Shown: positions 28,788 through 38,955 of the stretch, piece by piece
Position numbering within the stretch: position 1 is the first letter of the stretch
Layout: each line of letters begins with the position of its first letter
DNA from: Cytobacillus gottheilii
Lineage (GTDB): Bacteria > Bacillota > Bacilli > Bacillales > Cytobacillaceae
Reading direction: 5' to 3'
Assembly (NCBI RefSeq): GCF_001636345.1
Contig: NZ_KV440945.1
Location: 3,755,854-3,819,853, forward strand
DNA length: 64,000 nucleotides
Notes under the pieces: model-generated
The model's database searches: none
Seen by the model: only the letters and a program-made list of their open reading frames with translations
What the model was told of the DNA's origin: nothing
Made by a program: the position numbers and the translations under genes

Positions 28788-29687
28788 TTATCTTTTTGTT
28801 TTAGGATCCAGTGCATCTCGCAATCCGTCTCCAAATAAGTTAAAGCCAACTACAACGACTAAAATAATCAGACCAGGAAATAAACTGATATGTGGTGCTT
28901 GGGCCATAAATGACCGTCCCTGAGCCAGCATTGTTCCCCACTCAGGCGTTGGGGGCTGTGTTCCGAGTCCCAGGAATGATAATGCACTTGCAGTAATGAT
29001 AGCTGATGCTATGTATAAGGTTGATTGGACAATGATGGGTGAGGTAATATTCGGTAAGATATGTTTAAAAATAATTCTAAAATCACTTGCTCCCACTGCG
29101 CGAATGGCATCGACATACTCCAGCTTTTTTACACTGAGAGTAGAACCGCGCACAATCCTTGCAAAAGTAGGAACAGCAAAAAATGCAACGGCAATAATTA
29201 CATTTGTAGTGCTTGGACCAAGAATACTGACAATAGCCAGCGCTAAAAGAATTCCCGGAAATGCCAGTAGAACATCACATATTCTCATAATCAATGAATC
29301 TACCCATTTTCCGTAATAACCTGAAACGATTCCTAATATGACGCCAACGACTGCACCTAGGATTGTTGATAGGATTCCAACCGTTAATGAAATACGAGAA
29401 CCATATAGAATTCTGCTTAAAATATCCCGCCCTTTGTCATCGTTTCCAAACCAATGGTCCGCAGACGGCGGTGCTAATCTTTTACTCATGTCCATCGCAG
29501 TAGGATCATAGGGAGCGATTAACGGTGCGAGGATTGCCAGGATCGTAAAGATCAGCACGACGATTGCCCCTGCGAGAGCTGCTTTGTTTTTTGCTAATTT
29601 TTTGTAAAACGAAACCCAAGGAGTTGTACTTTTATTTTTTGTTTTAATAGGAATACCTGTAGATTCTTGCAACTGGGGATGACTCAT
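28788..29687 (-). CDS. oppC: OppC/DppC-type peptide ABC permease
   Basis: A 299-residue permease with the OppC-type N-terminal domain (LAKNKAALAGAIVVLIF, then the conserved YGSRISLTVG) and the EAA loop (YVDAIRAVGASDFRIIFKHILPN). It has about six membrane helices. It is the first gene of the ATPase/permease operon and is transcribed away from the binding-protein gene. AAGGAAGG is found before the ATG. Confidence 0.92.
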   Translation of the reverse strand: MSHPQLQESTGIPIKTKNKSTTPWVSFYKKLAKNKAALAGAIVVLIFTILAILAPLIAPYDPTAMDMSKRLAPPSADHWFGNDDKGRDILSRILYGSRISLTVGILSTILGAVVGVILGIVSGYYGKWVDSLIMRICDVLLAFPGILLALAIVSILGPSTTNVIIAVAFFAVPTFARIVRGSTLSVKKLEYVDAIRAVGASDFRIIFKHILPNITSPIIVQSTLYIASAIITASALSFLGLGTQPPTPEWGTMLAQGRSFMAQAPHISLFPGLIILVVVVGFNLFGDGLRDALDPKTKR

Positions 29688-29735
29688 TCTTTTTCCTTCC
29701 TTTCTGTCGATTATTCTTTCAATTCAGTCTTTTTT

Positions 29736-29764
29736 ATAATATATAGTATTCATAATTATTACAA
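29736..29764 (-). promoter_or_regulatory. predicted promoter of the oppCBDF operon
   Basis: Minus strand -35 TTGTAA (29759-29764), a 17-bp spacer and -10 TATTAT (29736-29741). A second candidate lies further upstream on the same strand (TTGGAC, 17 bp, TATAAG). Confidence 0.5.
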
Positions 29765-29907
29765 TAGTTTTATTATTTGGATTTCACTGTTTCTTATATC
29801 CTATGTTTGCAGATAGTCCAATAGAAAGGATATTTCTTCATTAATGAGAAAACTTTCTTATATTCCTATAATATTCAAATAATTCTATATTTTTGTTAAA
29901 AATCTAG

Positions 29908-29936
29908 TTGTACTTATCGAATTTTTAGACTATTAT
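29908..29936 (+). promoter_or_regulatory. predicted promoter of the binding-protein gene
   Basis: -35 TTGTAC (29908-29913), a 17-bp spacer and -10 TATTAT (29931-29936), about 50 bp before the start codon. The 300-bp divergent region between the two promoters is AT-rich, and I see no clear operator. Confidence 0.55.
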
Positions 29937-29989
29937 AAAAATACACATGCCAAGTGTGTGTAAACTTTACTATTTTTAGGGGGAGTCAA

Positions 29990-31582
29990 ATGAGAAACAA
30001 AAAAAATGCCTTTTTAATCTTATTGCTATCACTCATTCTTGTGTTAGCAGCATGCAGCACAGGAAGTAACACAGAACCAGATGATAATAATGATAGTGAT
30101 GACGAAAATGCTACTGAGAACGAACAGCCTAGTACTGATGGCGGTGAATTAGTATTTGTTACCCCATCGGATGCCCCAACTTTAGATCCTCATGGTGTTA
30201 ATGACACAGCATCCAATACTGCTACTACACAAATTTTAGAAAGATTAGTTGATTATAGTGAAGATGGCTCAATCATTCCATTGCTGGCAACAGAATTTGA
30301 AGCGATTGATGATACGACTTGGGAGTTTAAGTTGCGTGAAGGCGTAAAATTCCATGACGGTACAGACTTCAATGCAGAAGCTGTAAAAGTGAATATTGAG
30401 AGAATTACAAATCCTGACTTTGCTTCTCCGAAAGCATTTATTTTGAATGTAATTGAAGAGGTTGTCATTGTGGATGATTACACAGTTCAATTCAAGACAA
30501 GTGCGCCATTTGCTCCACTTCCGGCTCACTTAGCGCATAATGCTGGTTCGATCATTGCTCCATCAGCAATTGAAGAAGAAAACAGCGGCGGTAAAAAAGT
30601 AGATGAAAACCCAATCGGTACTGGCCCATTCAAGCTTTCAAATTGGAACCGCGGTGCTGAAATTGTATTCGAAAAGAACGAAGATTATTGGGGCGAGCCT
30701 GCAAAAATCGATACCCTTAAATTCGTAGTAGTTCCTGAACAAGCAACTCGTGTTGCGATGATTGAGACTGGTGAAGCACATGCTATGCTTTTAGGTGCAT
30801 CTGACGTTTCCCGTGTAGAAGCAATGGAAAACATTGATATCGATCGCGTGAAAGGCACACGTATGGACTATGTTGGCTTCAACGTTACAAAAGAACCGTT
30901 TAATGATGTTAGAGTTCGTCAGGCAATCAGCATGGCGATTAACAAAGATGAAATTGTAACTGGAATTTTGGATGGTCAAGGGATTCCTGCAGTTGGACCT
31001 CTTGCGCCAACAGTTGTAGGAAACTACCAGGATTTAGAGCCGCTGGGTTATGATGTGGAAGAGGCAAAAGCATTATTAGCTGAAGCTGGCTTCGAAGATG
31101 GTTTCGAAACTACTCTATACGTTAATGATGGAAGCCAAGAGCGTGCAGACATTGCTGAAATGGTTCAGGCACATTTAGCTCCTATCGGCATCGATGTATC
31201 AATCGAAGTTGTTGAGTGGGGTGCATTCCTAGAGCAAACAGCTGCTGGTGACCACGAAATGTTTATCTTAGGATGGACTACAGTAACAGCTGACGCTGAT
31301 TACGGTCTGTATGCATTATTCCATTCTTCACAGTTTGGTTCACCGGGTAACCGTTCTTTCTATAAGAACGAACGTGTTGATGAGCTGCTTGATCTTGCAC
31401 GATCTGAATCAGATACAGATGCACGTAATGAAGCTTACAAAGAAATTTCAGAAATTCTAGTAGAAGAAGTGCCAATGGTTTACTTGCAGCATCCTGACTT
31501 TGTCCATGCACTTAATGGAATTGAAGGACTATTTGTAAACTTCAGCGGTACTCCATTCTTCCATAATGTATCATTAAAATAA
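29990..31582 (+). CDS. oppA: OppA/DppA-type peptide-binding lipoprotein
   Basis: A 530-residue SBP family-5 binding protein that captures peptides outside the membrane for the OppCBDF importer. The signal peptide ends in LVLAAC (lipidated C22), followed by a long acidic N/D/E linker and then the domain beginning GGELVFVTPSDAPTLDPH. WEFKLREGVKFHDGT is the family signature. The start at 29990 has AGGGGGAG upstream; an in-frame ATG at 29954 lacks one. It is divergent from the permease operon. The exact ligand (dipeptide, glutathione or other) cannot be told. Confidence 0.93.
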   Translation: MRNKKNAFLILLLSLILVLAACSTGSNTEPDDNNDSDDENATENEQPSTDGGELVFVTPSDAPTLDPHGVNDTASNTATTQILERLVDYSEDGSIIPLLATEFEAIDDTTWEFKLREGVKFHDGTDFNAEAVKVNIERITNPDFASPKAFILNVIEEVVIVDDYTVQFKTSAPFAPLPAHLAHNAGSIIAPSAIEEENSGGKKVDENPIGTGPFKLSNWNRGAEIVFEKNEDYWGEPAKIDTLKFVVVPEQATRVAMIETGEAHAMLLGASDVSRVEAMENIDIDRVKGTRMDYVGFNVTKEPFNDVRVRQAISMAINKDEIVTGILDGQGIPAVGPLAPTVVGNYQDLEPLGYDVEEAKALLAEAGFEDGFETTLYVNDGSQERADIAEMVQAHLAPIGIDVSIEVVEWGAFLEQTAAGDHEMFILGWTTVTADADYGLYALFHSSQFGSPGNRSFYKNERVDELLDLARSESDTDARNEAYKEISEILVEEVPMVYLQHPDFVHALNGIEGLFVNFSGTPFFHNVSLK

Positions 31583-31640
31583 TTCGGGATTCCTAGGGGA
31601 CAGTTACCTGTCCTCTTGACTTCTCGGTCTCAATGCCAGA

Positions 31641-31673
31641 AAAAAGCACCCTCCGTTGAAAGGGTGCTTTTTT
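31641..31673 (+). terminator. terminator of oppA
   Basis: AAAAGCACCCT-ccgttga-AAGGGTGCTTTTTT. The symmetrical A and T tracts suggest it also serves sspE on the other strand. Confidence 0.92.
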
Positions 31674-31686
31674 CGTTACGTATCAA

Positions 31687-31875
31687 TTATTTGCTGTAGC
31701 CAGAGTTTTTACCTTTGTTAGCTTCAGCTTGTTGGTTGCGTTGTCTCACTTCTTGTACGTCTGTCTCAGAAGCGAACTCAGTGCCGAATTGACCTTGACC
31801 AGCAGATTGAGCGTTTTGTTGTCTTACTTCTTGAACGTTAGTACCAGATTGTGTTCTGTTTGGTTGTTTTGCCAT
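31687..31875 (-). CDS. sspE: SspE, gamma-type small acid-soluble spore protein
   Basis: A 62-residue gamma-type SASP, an amino-acid store degraded at germination. It has the two repeated blocks of the family (TNVQEVRQQNAQSAGQGQFG and TDVQEVRQRNQQAEANKG) with the GPR protease cleavage motif FGTEFASET between them. Short Q/N/G-rich composition is typical. The ATG at 31875 follows GGAGGTGATTACA. A sigma-G-like promoter precedes it. Synteny with B. subtilis (fabL-sspE-ygaB) is kept, apart from the inserted peptide transporter. Confidence 0.95.
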   Translation of the reverse strand: MAKQPNRTQSGTNVQEVRQQNAQSAGQGQFGTEFASETDVQEVRQRNQQAEANKGKNSGYSK

Positions 31876-31896
31876 TGTAATCACCTCCACGCTCAT

Positions 31897-31927
31897 TAAT
31901 TTGTCCCCGAACGCAGAAAAGTATCCA
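31897..31927 (-). promoter_or_regulatory. sigma-G-like promoter of sspE
   Basis: Minus strand -35 TGGATA (31922-31927), an 18-bp spacer and -10 CAAATTA (31897-31903), resembling the forespore sigma-G consensus (TGAATA / CATACTA). Confidence 0.55.
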
Positions 31928-32002
31928 ACTTTTTTTAGAAAAAAAACAAATATTTTTTTTGATGATTACAGCCTATGATTCCATGAGCAAAATCAATTCC
32001 GT

Positions 32003-32791
<789 letters not shown>

Positions 32792-32874
32792 CTATTGCTA
32801 TCATTTTAGCTTTTCCATGTATAGTTGGCAATCTGGATTACAACAATACTCTTATAGAGAAGGGAGGAATTATC

Positions 32875-33099
32875 ATGTACGTAGGCAGAGATATGACCGA
32901 GCTTTCCATGATGTCCAAAACAGATTGGAATGATAGTGAGCTAGCTTATTTTCATCATTCTTTACAGCAAATCACTCCATATTTAAACGCTGAGGGTCAT
33001 ACGATTCAGACGGAAATTATTAAAGAAATTGAAAGACGCGGAGGCAACGAGCGAAGAGAAGCAACGTATACGAGCGGCACAAAAATCAGCTATGATTAA
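32875..33099 (+). CDS. yfhS: YfhS, small conserved protein
   Basis: A 74-residue soluble protein between fabL and mutY, where B. subtilis has yfhS of the same length. Function is unknown. The start at 32875 has GAAGGGAGGA upstream; the frame is open further back to 32734 but without a ribosome site. It carries a basic, charged C-terminal half (EIIKEIERRGGNERRE). Confidence 0.78.
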   Translation: MYVGRDMTELSMMSKTDWNDSELAYFHHSLQQITPYLNAEGHTIQTEIIKEIERRGGNERREATYTSGTKISYD

Positions 33100-33213
33100 A
33101 TCGGATATACGGGAGCATTCACCCTGCCTTTAGATAGACCGGCAAGCCCCAAGTAAAAACAGCTTAAACTTAGCTGAATTATGTAAGCATCAGTCTTAAC
33201 TTTACTCTGCATT

Positions 33214-33246
33214 AAAAAAAGGGCTCACATTTTTGCGGCCCTTTTT
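33214..33246 (-). terminator. terminator of mutY
   Basis: Minus strand AAAAGGGC...GCCCTTTTTTT with a 13-base loop, just past the mutY stop. Confidence 0.75.
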
Positions 33247-33259
33247 ACATATTTTAACC

Positions 33260-34363
33260 TTATTCTTTTTCAAGCTGATACATACGAAACATTTTTTGAT
33301 ATGGAACAGGAAAAGCATATTGGTTCAGTTCCTCTATCGAAACAAATTTCACATTTTGAAGTTCGCTGGCTGAACCATCATCGATTGTGCCGGCATATAT
33401 ATTGATATTCCAGATAAGGTGTGAAAATACATGCTCTAATTGCCCGATAGAACGGTTAAGGTGAACATTCCCTGAATAAAGATCTGCAAAGCGATCTTCC
33501 AGCAATGCTTTTTCATCAACATAGCTTAATGTACTTTCCACATTTGGAAACTCCCAGAGATTCGCAAGCAAACCTTTTGCCGGGCGCTTCTGAATTAGAA
33601 TCTCTCCCTTATCATTCACTAGAATGGCTGCTGCCATTTTCACATGCTTCTGCTTTTTATTTTTCGTTTTAATCGGCAATTCATGCTGAGTGCCTTCGTG
33701 AAAAGCAGCGCAATGATCTCTGACTGGGCAGAGCAGGCAGGACGGGGACGTTGGTGTACAAATTAAGGCACCAAGCTCCATTAATGCCTGATTAAAATCG
33801 GAAGGATTGTCATGCGAAATCAGTTCTCTTACGGCCGTTTCAAAGACCTTTCTTGTGGCCGGTTTTGCAATATCATTCCAAATGGAAAGGATTCTGGAGA
33901 AGACACGCATCACATTGCCATCTACAGCTGGTTCCGGAATCCCGTAAGCAATGCTTAGGATTGCCCCGGCGGTATATGGGCCAACTCCTTTCAGGGACGA
34001 AATTTCCTTCGGCGTATTCGGGACAATTCCGCCATACTTTTCATACACTTCTTTCACGGCACTCTGGAGGTTTCTGGCTCTTGAATAGTAGCCCAGCCCC
34101 TCCCATGCTTTTAGAACCTGATCTTCTTCCGCCTGTGCTAAGTCTTTTACTTCCGGAAATAGTTCTAAGAAACGATGAAAGTAAGGAATAACGGTATCTA
34201 CTCTTGTTTGCTGCAGCATGATTTCAGAGACCCATACCTTGTATGGATCCTTATCTTTTCTCCATGGCAGTTCTCTTTGTTCTTTTTGAAACCAGGATAT
34301 TAAGTCTGTCTGAAATTGCTCTATGTCAATGGTTTCTAATGGCTGTACATCTTGTTTGTCCAA
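33260..34363 (-). CDS. mutY: MutY, A/G-specific adenine glycosylase
   Basis: A 367-residue DNA repair glycosylase that removes adenine opposite 8-oxoguanine. The HhH-GPD domain has the catalytic Glu (E47 in [11 protein letters not shown]), the helix-hairpin-helix [10 protein letters not shown] and the Asp in AVDGNVMRV. The 4Fe-4S cluster loop has Cys in [17 protein letters not shown]. The C-terminal NUDIX-like domain recognises 8-oxoG. The TTG at 34363, seven bases from GGAGGGGG, gives the normal length; upstream in-frame codons lack a ribosome site. Confidence 0.94.
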   Translation of the reverse strand: MDKQDVQPLETIDIEQFQTDLISWFQKEQRELPWRKDKDPYKVWVSEIMLQQTRVDTVIPYFHRFLELFPEVKDLAQAEEDQVLKAWEGLGYYSRARNLQSAVKEVYEKYGGIVPNTPKEISSLKGVGPYTAGAILSIAYGIPEPAVDGNVMRVFSRILSIWNDIAKPATRKVFETAVRELISHDNPSDFNQALMELGALICTPTSPSCLLCPVRDHCAAFHEGTQHELPIKTKNKKQKHVKMAAAILVNDKGEILIQKRPAKGLLANLWEFPNVESTLSYVDEKALLEDRFADLYSGNVHLNRSIGQLEHVFSHLIWNINIYAGTIDDGSASELQNVKFVSIEELNQYAFPVPYQKMFRMYQLEKE

Positions 34364-34700
34364 GTTTTTCCCCCTCCATGATGTTAAAGAAACGTAAATT
34401 TGGGAATATAATAGGTAAGTGTTCATTTTAACTCATACAATCAAATGAAGCTGCTTTTCATCCAAACAGTATTTTTTTCATAATGATACTTGCCGATTGG
34501 CAAGTCCCTGAAAGGACGCAGACAGAAGCTTAGCTGCACTTATACTACATTCCTGGAATGAGCCGCTATATCGATCATTCTTCTGGTCTGCTCATTTATA
34601 CTGTCTGTTCGTATAAAAATAAATCTTAACTTTAATATGAAAACAAATACTGCTAAAATGACAGTAGCTGCAATACAACAAACAAGGAGGTTTTTTCCTC
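34364..34700. other. intergenic region between mutY and yfhP
   Basis: It contains one dyad, ACTTGCC-gatt-GGCAAGT (34488-34505), and divergent promoter space. No gene is supported. Confidence 0.45.
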
Positions 34701-35681
34701 TTGGATACTGGTACACACGTTGTCATGGGGCTGTCACTCGGCGGGTTGGCAACACTTGATCCAGCCGTTGCCGAAAACTCGGTTACAGCGACTAGCATCA
34801 TGATTGGCACAATTGTTGGCTCACAGATTCCTGATATTGATACCGTATTAAAGCTGAGAAATAATGCTGTATATATACGAAATCACCGCGGCATTACACA
34901 TTCGATACCGGCAGTGCTCTTATGGCCATTAGTCATTGTAGCTGTCGTTTATCCTTTTTTCCCAGAAGCTAATTTGCTTCATTTATGGCTTTGGACATTC
35001 CTTGCCGTATTTTTACATGTTTTTGTTGATATCTTTAATTCTTATGGCACACAAGCCTTAAGACCCTTCTCTCCTAAATGGGTGGCTCTAGGCACCATCA
35101 ATACTTTTGATCCGTTTATTTTCGGAATTCAAGTAGTAGGTTTGTTCATTTGGGCGTTTGGTGCAGATCCCGGCTACACCTTTTTAATCATCTACGGGAT
35201 TCTGATATTGTATTATATTTATCGTTTTATCGCCCAGCGTCAAGTGCTGAAGGCGGTTAAAGTACTAATCCCAGATGCGCATGATATCATCATTGCACCA
35301 ACCATGAAAATGCATAGCTGGAGAATTGCCGCCACGAACAAGCATCAATTCTTTGTGGGACGATCTGAAAATAAACAAATTTTGATTCAAGATCAGTTTA
35401 ACCGGGTGCCTGTTCCAGAAACAAAGGTTATTGAGGAAGCAAAAAAAGACGAAAATCTTTCAGCTTTTCTTTCCTTCTCTCCGGTCTACCGCTGGGAGGT
35501 TGATGAATATGATGACTATTATGAGGTCCGTTTCATCGACTTGAGGTATCGCAGCAACGATTACTATCCATTCGTAGCTGTCGTTCAGCTCGATCAGGAC
35601 TATAATATCAAAACCTCTTACACTGGCTGGATTTTTAGTGAGGAAAAGCTAAGAAAAAAATTAGATATTATTCCAAATTAA
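34701..35681 (+). CDS. yfhP: YfhP, membrane-bound metal-dependent hydrolase (DUF457-type)
   Basis: A 326-residue protein of the YdjM/DUF457 group. The N-terminal MDTGTHVVMG and the HRGITHSIPAVLLWP and HVFVDIFNSYGT stretches supply the His/Asp residues thought to bind metal. About four membrane helices occupy residues 75-190, followed by a cytoplasmic beta-rich domain. The start is a TTG at 34701 following AAGGAGG; its N-terminus begins exactly at the family motif. It is syntenic with B. subtilis yfhP beside mutY. Confidence 0.88.
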   Translation: MDTGTHVVMGLSLGGLATLDPAVAENSVTATSIMIGTIVGSQIPDIDTVLKLRNNAVYIRNHRGITHSIPAVLLWPLVIVAVVYPFFPEANLLHLWLWTFLAVFLHVFVDIFNSYGTQALRPFSPKWVALGTINTFDPFIFGIQVVGLFIWAFGADPGYTFLIIYGILILYYIYRFIAQRQVLKAVKVLIPDAHDIIIAPTMKMHSWRIAATNKHQFFVGRSENKQILIQDQFNRVPVPETKVIEEAKKDENLSAFLSFSPVYRWEVDEYDDYYEVRFIDLRYRSNDYYPFVAVVQLDQDYNIKTSYTGWIFSEEKLRKKLDIIPN

Positions 35682-35688
35682 CATGCAG

Positions 35689-35716
35689 GCGAGCCTTTTT
35701 AAAGGCTCGTTTTTTA
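35689..35716 (+). terminator. terminator of yfhP
   Basis: GCGAGCCTTT-tt-AAAGGCTCG followed by TTTTTT. Confidence 0.85.
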
Positions 35717-35983
35717 ATGCAGTTTTTTAGGATCCTCGTTGAGTAAATGCTTGTATTTAGGATTTTGGGCTACAAATTCATGAAGCTTTTCTCCATAGTT
35801 TTCAATCCATTGACCAACAACCTTTGCCGTCATTTCACTTCCCTTATATTCACGGCCTGCCTTCGCATATGTTGTTTCAAAATCTTCCCAAAGCAATTCA
35901 ATCCATGTTTGAGCCTGAGCTGCAGAAATTTGTTTGTTTTTTTCTAAAAGCAGTTCATATAGTCTTTGCTGATATTCATTCAT
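35714..35983 (-). CDS. yfhJ: YfhJ family protein
   Basis: An 89-residue soluble protein with the conserved W-(I/V)-E-L-L motif (TWIELLWEDFETTYAKAG) that defines the YfhJ family, about the length of B. subtilis YfhJ. Function is unknown. AGAAAGAGGGA is found before the ATG. It converges with yfhP and diverges from sspK, as in B. subtilis. Confidence 0.88.
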   Translation of the reverse strand: MNEYQQRLYELLLEKNKQISAAQAQTWIELLWEDFETTYAKAGREYKGSEMTAKVVGQWIENYGEKLHEFVAQNPKYKHLLNEDPKKLH

Positions 35984-36086
35984 AAAAAATCCCTCTTTCT
36001 CATGTTCTTACGCTGTATCATAAGCTGTCTTTTTACAAATACTATTTCTGATTCACCATTTCCCCGATCTGAGGAGGAGAAACAGA

Positions 36087-36257
36087 ATGCGTAACAAAGT
36101 AACTAATTTCCCAAATCAAAACAACAATAAATTTGAAGGTGAACCACGCGCAAAAGCTGAATATGCATCAAAACGCGCAGACGGCACCATAAACACTCAT
36201 CCGCAGGAGCGAATGAGAGCTTCAACTAACCGCGACAGTGACACACCTGATTTTTAA
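36087..36257 (+). CDS. sspK: SspK, small acid-soluble spore protein K
   Basis: A 56-residue gene, ATG at 36087 and TAA at 36255, with GAGGAGGAGAAAC upstream. The product starts [20 protein letters not shown] and ends NRDSDTPDF, a minor SASP packed in the spore core. The sequence pattern ([25 protein letters not shown]) and the position between yfhJ and yfhH identify it. A strong terminator follows. Confidence 0.93.
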   Translation: MRNKVTNFPNQNNNKFEGEPRAKAEYASKRADGTINTHPQERMRASTNRDSDTPDF

Positions 36258-36263
36258 ATGCAG

Positions 36264-36309
36264 CGTGCTTCCAGAGAGAATGAATTTCTCTTTGGAAGCT
36301 TTTTTTTGG
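36264..36309 (+). terminator. terminator of sspK
   Basis: GCTTCCA-GAGAGAA...TTTCTCT-TGGAAGC followed by eight T. Confidence 0.9.
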
Positions 36310-36428
36310 CTCCTGGCACGGTTGGGTGTGGAGTTCATAGCTTTCCATTCCTTCATGCCTATTTTCGCACCGTGGAGGAATGGACTCTCACCAATTCTCG
36401 ACCGACCAGCCCCCCGTAAATCCAAACC

Positions 36429-36758
36429 CTATTCCACTGCCGCCGTTTTTTTCAGCATAGAGATCGGCAGGGCTTCTTCTTCTTTATTTCCAGTCAGTCT
36501 GTAGCCCCAGGCAAACACACCGTTAAGATAATCAATTTTAAAATATTGGCCAGGATCCCCTTCAATTTCGTAAATATCGCCTTTGTTAAAATCCTTTGGA
36601 TCAAGCAGGTATGATTTGGCCATTACGGCTTTTCGCTCAAGGACCGCGTATTCATTGACCATTCCCATTTGTTCTGCTTTACGTGCTTTTTCGTTTAAAC
36701 TGGCAATTTCCTGCTGTAATTCGTATGGAGTCAGTTCGCTATATCTTTTTTCTGACAT
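36429..36758 (-). CDS. yfhH: YfhH (DUF1811) family protein
   Basis: A 109-residue protein with an N-terminal helical pair (SELTPYELQQEIASLNEKAR) and a C-terminal small beta-barrel (GDIYEIEGDPGQYFKIDYLNG, WGYRL). This is the YfhH/DUF1811 architecture, and the B. subtilis protein is about the same length. Function is unknown. It sits between sspK and recX as in B. subtilis. Confidence 0.88.
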   Translation of the reverse strand: MSEKRYSELTPYELQQEIASLNEKARKAEQMGMVNEYAVLERKAVMAKSYLLDPKDFNKGDIYEIEGDPGQYFKIDYLNGVFAWGYRLTGNKEEEALPISMLKKTAAVE

Positions 36759-36869
36759 TTTCTAAGCGCCCCTTTGTTATATTCAGTATAAGTATAGTAA
36801 AAATAGCTCACCAAGCAAAGAATTAGATAGGCAGAAGGGTCCTTTCAAAGCAAGGGAATTGCAGGAAAC

Positions 36870-37673
36870 TTACTCTTCCTCCCTCAGCACCTTATCAATT
36901 AAATCAAACGAAAATCCTTTGCGTGCTAATGCCTGTTTCATTTTCTGGCGGTACTCAAATTCAGGAAGCGCTCTGTATTTCCGGCTTGCCTTTTCGGCTT
37001 GATGGCGCAATGCAGCCAGTTCTTCGTCTTCTTCTTTTTCCGGTGCAGATGCAGAAATAGCTTCTTTGATGATGTCAGAGTAAAATCCTTTTCTGCTTAG
37101 TACCTGCTCTAGCTTTTGCTTGGCAATCCTGGTGGATTCCTTCGTGTTTTTTCTCAAGTTTTTTTCACATAATTTAATCGCTGTTTCTAGCTCATGTTCA
37201 TAGCTGAATTGCTCCAGTGCCTTCTCTATCAGCTCATCACTGATCCCTTTTTCCTTTAGCTCCATTCTAATCAGGCCTCTGCCTTTATCCGTCGTATTCA
37301 TCTGTGTGCGCACAAATGCAAGAGCAAATTCTTCATCGTTTAAAAAGCTGTAATCATATAATTTGTGAATGGTTTCCTGGATAATGGCCTCGTCCACTTC
37401 TTTTCCTTTTAAAAACGTCCTTACCTCATATTCAGAGCGCATTCGCCTTGAAAGATAACCGATTGCATCATTATAAGACTTGCGGATATCATCATGGTAG
37501 CCGATTTCAGATAGTAAAAATTCATCAAGCTCCATTCCCTTTTTGAGTCCATGCTTAATGAGTACATCTTCATCCACACTGAAGGAATACGCTTCCCCGC
37601 TTCCATCATCGGTAAAAATATTATAACGGTCCTTGTTTTTCTTTTGGATTGAAATTTTTGTAATCACCGGCAT
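36870..37673 (-). CDS. recX: RecX, regulator of RecA
   Basis: A 267-residue RecX made of tandem three-helix repeats that fit the RecA filament groove and limit its extension. Typical repeat motifs are seen: YLSRRMRSEYEVRTFLKGK, YSFLNDEEFALAFVRTQM, GRGLIRMELKEKGI, LEQVLSRKGFYSDII and QKMKQALARKGFSFDLI. Length matches the long Bacillus form. AGGTGATG lies before the ATG at 37673. Confidence 0.93.
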   Translation of the reverse strand: MPVITKISIQKKNKDRYNIFTDDGSGEAYSFSVDEDVLIKHGLKKGMELDEFLLSEIGYHDDIRKSYNDAIGYLSRRMRSEYEVRTFLKGKEVDEAIIQETIHKLYDYSFLNDEEFALAFVRTQMNTTDKGRGLIRMELKEKGISDELIEKALEQFSYEHELETAIKLCEKNLRKNTKESTRIAKQKLEQVLSRKGFYSDIIKEAISASAPEKEEDEELAALRHQAEKASRKYRALPEFEYRQKMKQALARKGFSFDLIDKVLREEE

Positions 37674-37785
37674 TTTTTCATCACCTCATTATGTTTGTAG
37701 CATATCAGAAAAGGGTTTTAAGAGGAAAGAGAGAACTATTAAAGATACATAAACAGGATATATTGAAGCCGAAAGGGGAAATGAT

Positions 37786-38688
37786 ATGAAAATTGCGCTT
37801 GCTGGAGGAACCGGCTTTGTCGGCAGCTATTTAACAGAAGCATTAAAGCAGAAAGGTCATGAAATTTTCATTCTCACAAGAAATACTGAAAATAAGACAG
37901 CAGCCGATCAAGTGAAGTACGTGCAATGGCTTAATGATGGTGATGCACCAGAAAAGGAATTAGAAGGCATTGAGGCGTTCATCAACTTAGCTGGAGAGTC
38001 AATTAACAGCGGCAGATGGACTGAGGAAAGAAAAAAAAGGATTATAAAAAGCCGGACACAATCGGCACAAGAGGTCAATCGTATTTTACATAACTTAAAG
38101 GAAGCTCCAAATGTTGTCATTCAAGCGAGTGCAATCGGCTATTACGGCACGTCTGATACAAAATTCTTTACAGAAGAAGTAACAGCGGCTGGTTCTGACT
38201 TCTTAGCAGAAACAGTCTATAAATGGGAACAAACTGCCCGTGAAGGTAAGCTTCCAAATAGCCGCCTGGTCTTTACCCGCTTCGGCATTATTCTCTCAAA
38301 GCATGGTGGTGCACTGCCGAAAATGGTTCTTCCCTATCAATTCTTCGCAGGCGGAAAATTGGGAAAAGGCATTCAGTGGGTGTCCTGGATTCATATAGAA
38401 GATGTGGTCAAAGCCGTTCTTTATTGCCTGGAAAATAAGAAAATAGATGGCCCAGTTAATTTTACCGCACCAAACCCTGTGCAAATGAATGAATTCGGGA
38501 AAACACTAGGAGCAGTTTTACATAAACCTCATTGGATTCCTTTGCCTGGTTTTGCTATGAAAATGATGTTAGGTGAAATGAGTATGCTGATGCTCGAAGG
38601 ACAGCATGTCACACCGAAAAAACTTTTATCAGCAGGTTACCCCTTTTCATATCCCCATTTAAAGGAAGCATTAGAGGATATTTATTAA
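37786..38688 (+). CDS. yfhF: YfhF, TIGR01777-type NAD(P)-dependent epimerase
   Basis: A 300-residue SDR-fold protein of the SDR39U1/TIGR01777 group. The nucleotide motif GGTGFVGSYL is at the N-terminus, ASAIGYYG and FTEE follow in mid-protein, and the DUF1731 C-terminal tail (GEMSMLMLEGQHVTPKKL) is intact. The reaction is unknown. It is divergent from recX, as in B. subtilis. GAAAGGGGAAATG marks the start. Confidence 0.92.
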   Translation: MKIALAGGTGFVGSYLTEALKQKGHEIFILTRNTENKTAADQVKYVQWLNDGDAPEKELEGIEAFINLAGESINSGRWTEERKKRIIKSRTQSAQEVNRILHNLKEAPNVVIQASAIGYYGTSDTKFFTEEVTAAGSDFLAETVYKWEQTAREGKLPNSRLVFTRFGIILSKHGGALPKMVLPYQFFAGGKLGKGIQWVSWIHIEDVVKAVLYCLENKKIDGPVNFTAPNPVQMNEFGKTLGAVLHKPHWIPLPGFAMKMMLGEMSMLMLEGQHVTPKKLLSAGYPFSYPHLKEALEDIY

Positions 38689-38761
38689 CACCTATGTATG
38701 AACACCTCTTAATTAGGGAAAATTGCTAATGCTTCTTAAATTTTGAAAGGGTGTGTCTGAA

Positions 38762-38893
38762 ATGACAGGAGAAAAAAAGCGTAAGGAAAAAACGAAAAGC
38801 ACTTTATCCAGCATGCAGGAAGTTACATATAGCCGGGAATTCAAAATGGCTGATCGCGCTGGCGGCTATACAGGCGGCCGTTCAAAACATTAA
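38762..38893 (+). CDS. yfhE: YfhE family small protein
   Basis: A 43-residue, highly basic gene with ATG at 38762 and TAA at 38891. The product starts MTGEKKRKEKTKSTLSSMQE and ends ADRAGGYTGGRSKH. GAAAGGGTGTG lies upstream. Position between yfhF and yfhD and the glycine/arginine tail fit YfhE, a small protein of unknown role found in Bacillus. Confidence 0.82.
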   Translation: MTGEKKRKEKTKSTLSSMQEVTYSREFKMADRAGGYTGGRSKH

Positions 38894-38895
38894 TA

Positions 38896-38955
38896 CGAAA
38901 AGCGGAATGCGCTTGCCCAGGGACGACAAGCTTAAGATGAGCCAGGAGCTCGACA
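38896..38955. repeat. third, partial copy of the dispersed palindromic repeat
   Basis: CGAAAAGCGGAATGCGCTTGCCCAGGG and GACGACAAGCTTAAG are shared in part with the units at 14231-14410. Only the first arm remains, fused to CAGGAGCTCG. Confidence 0.8.
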
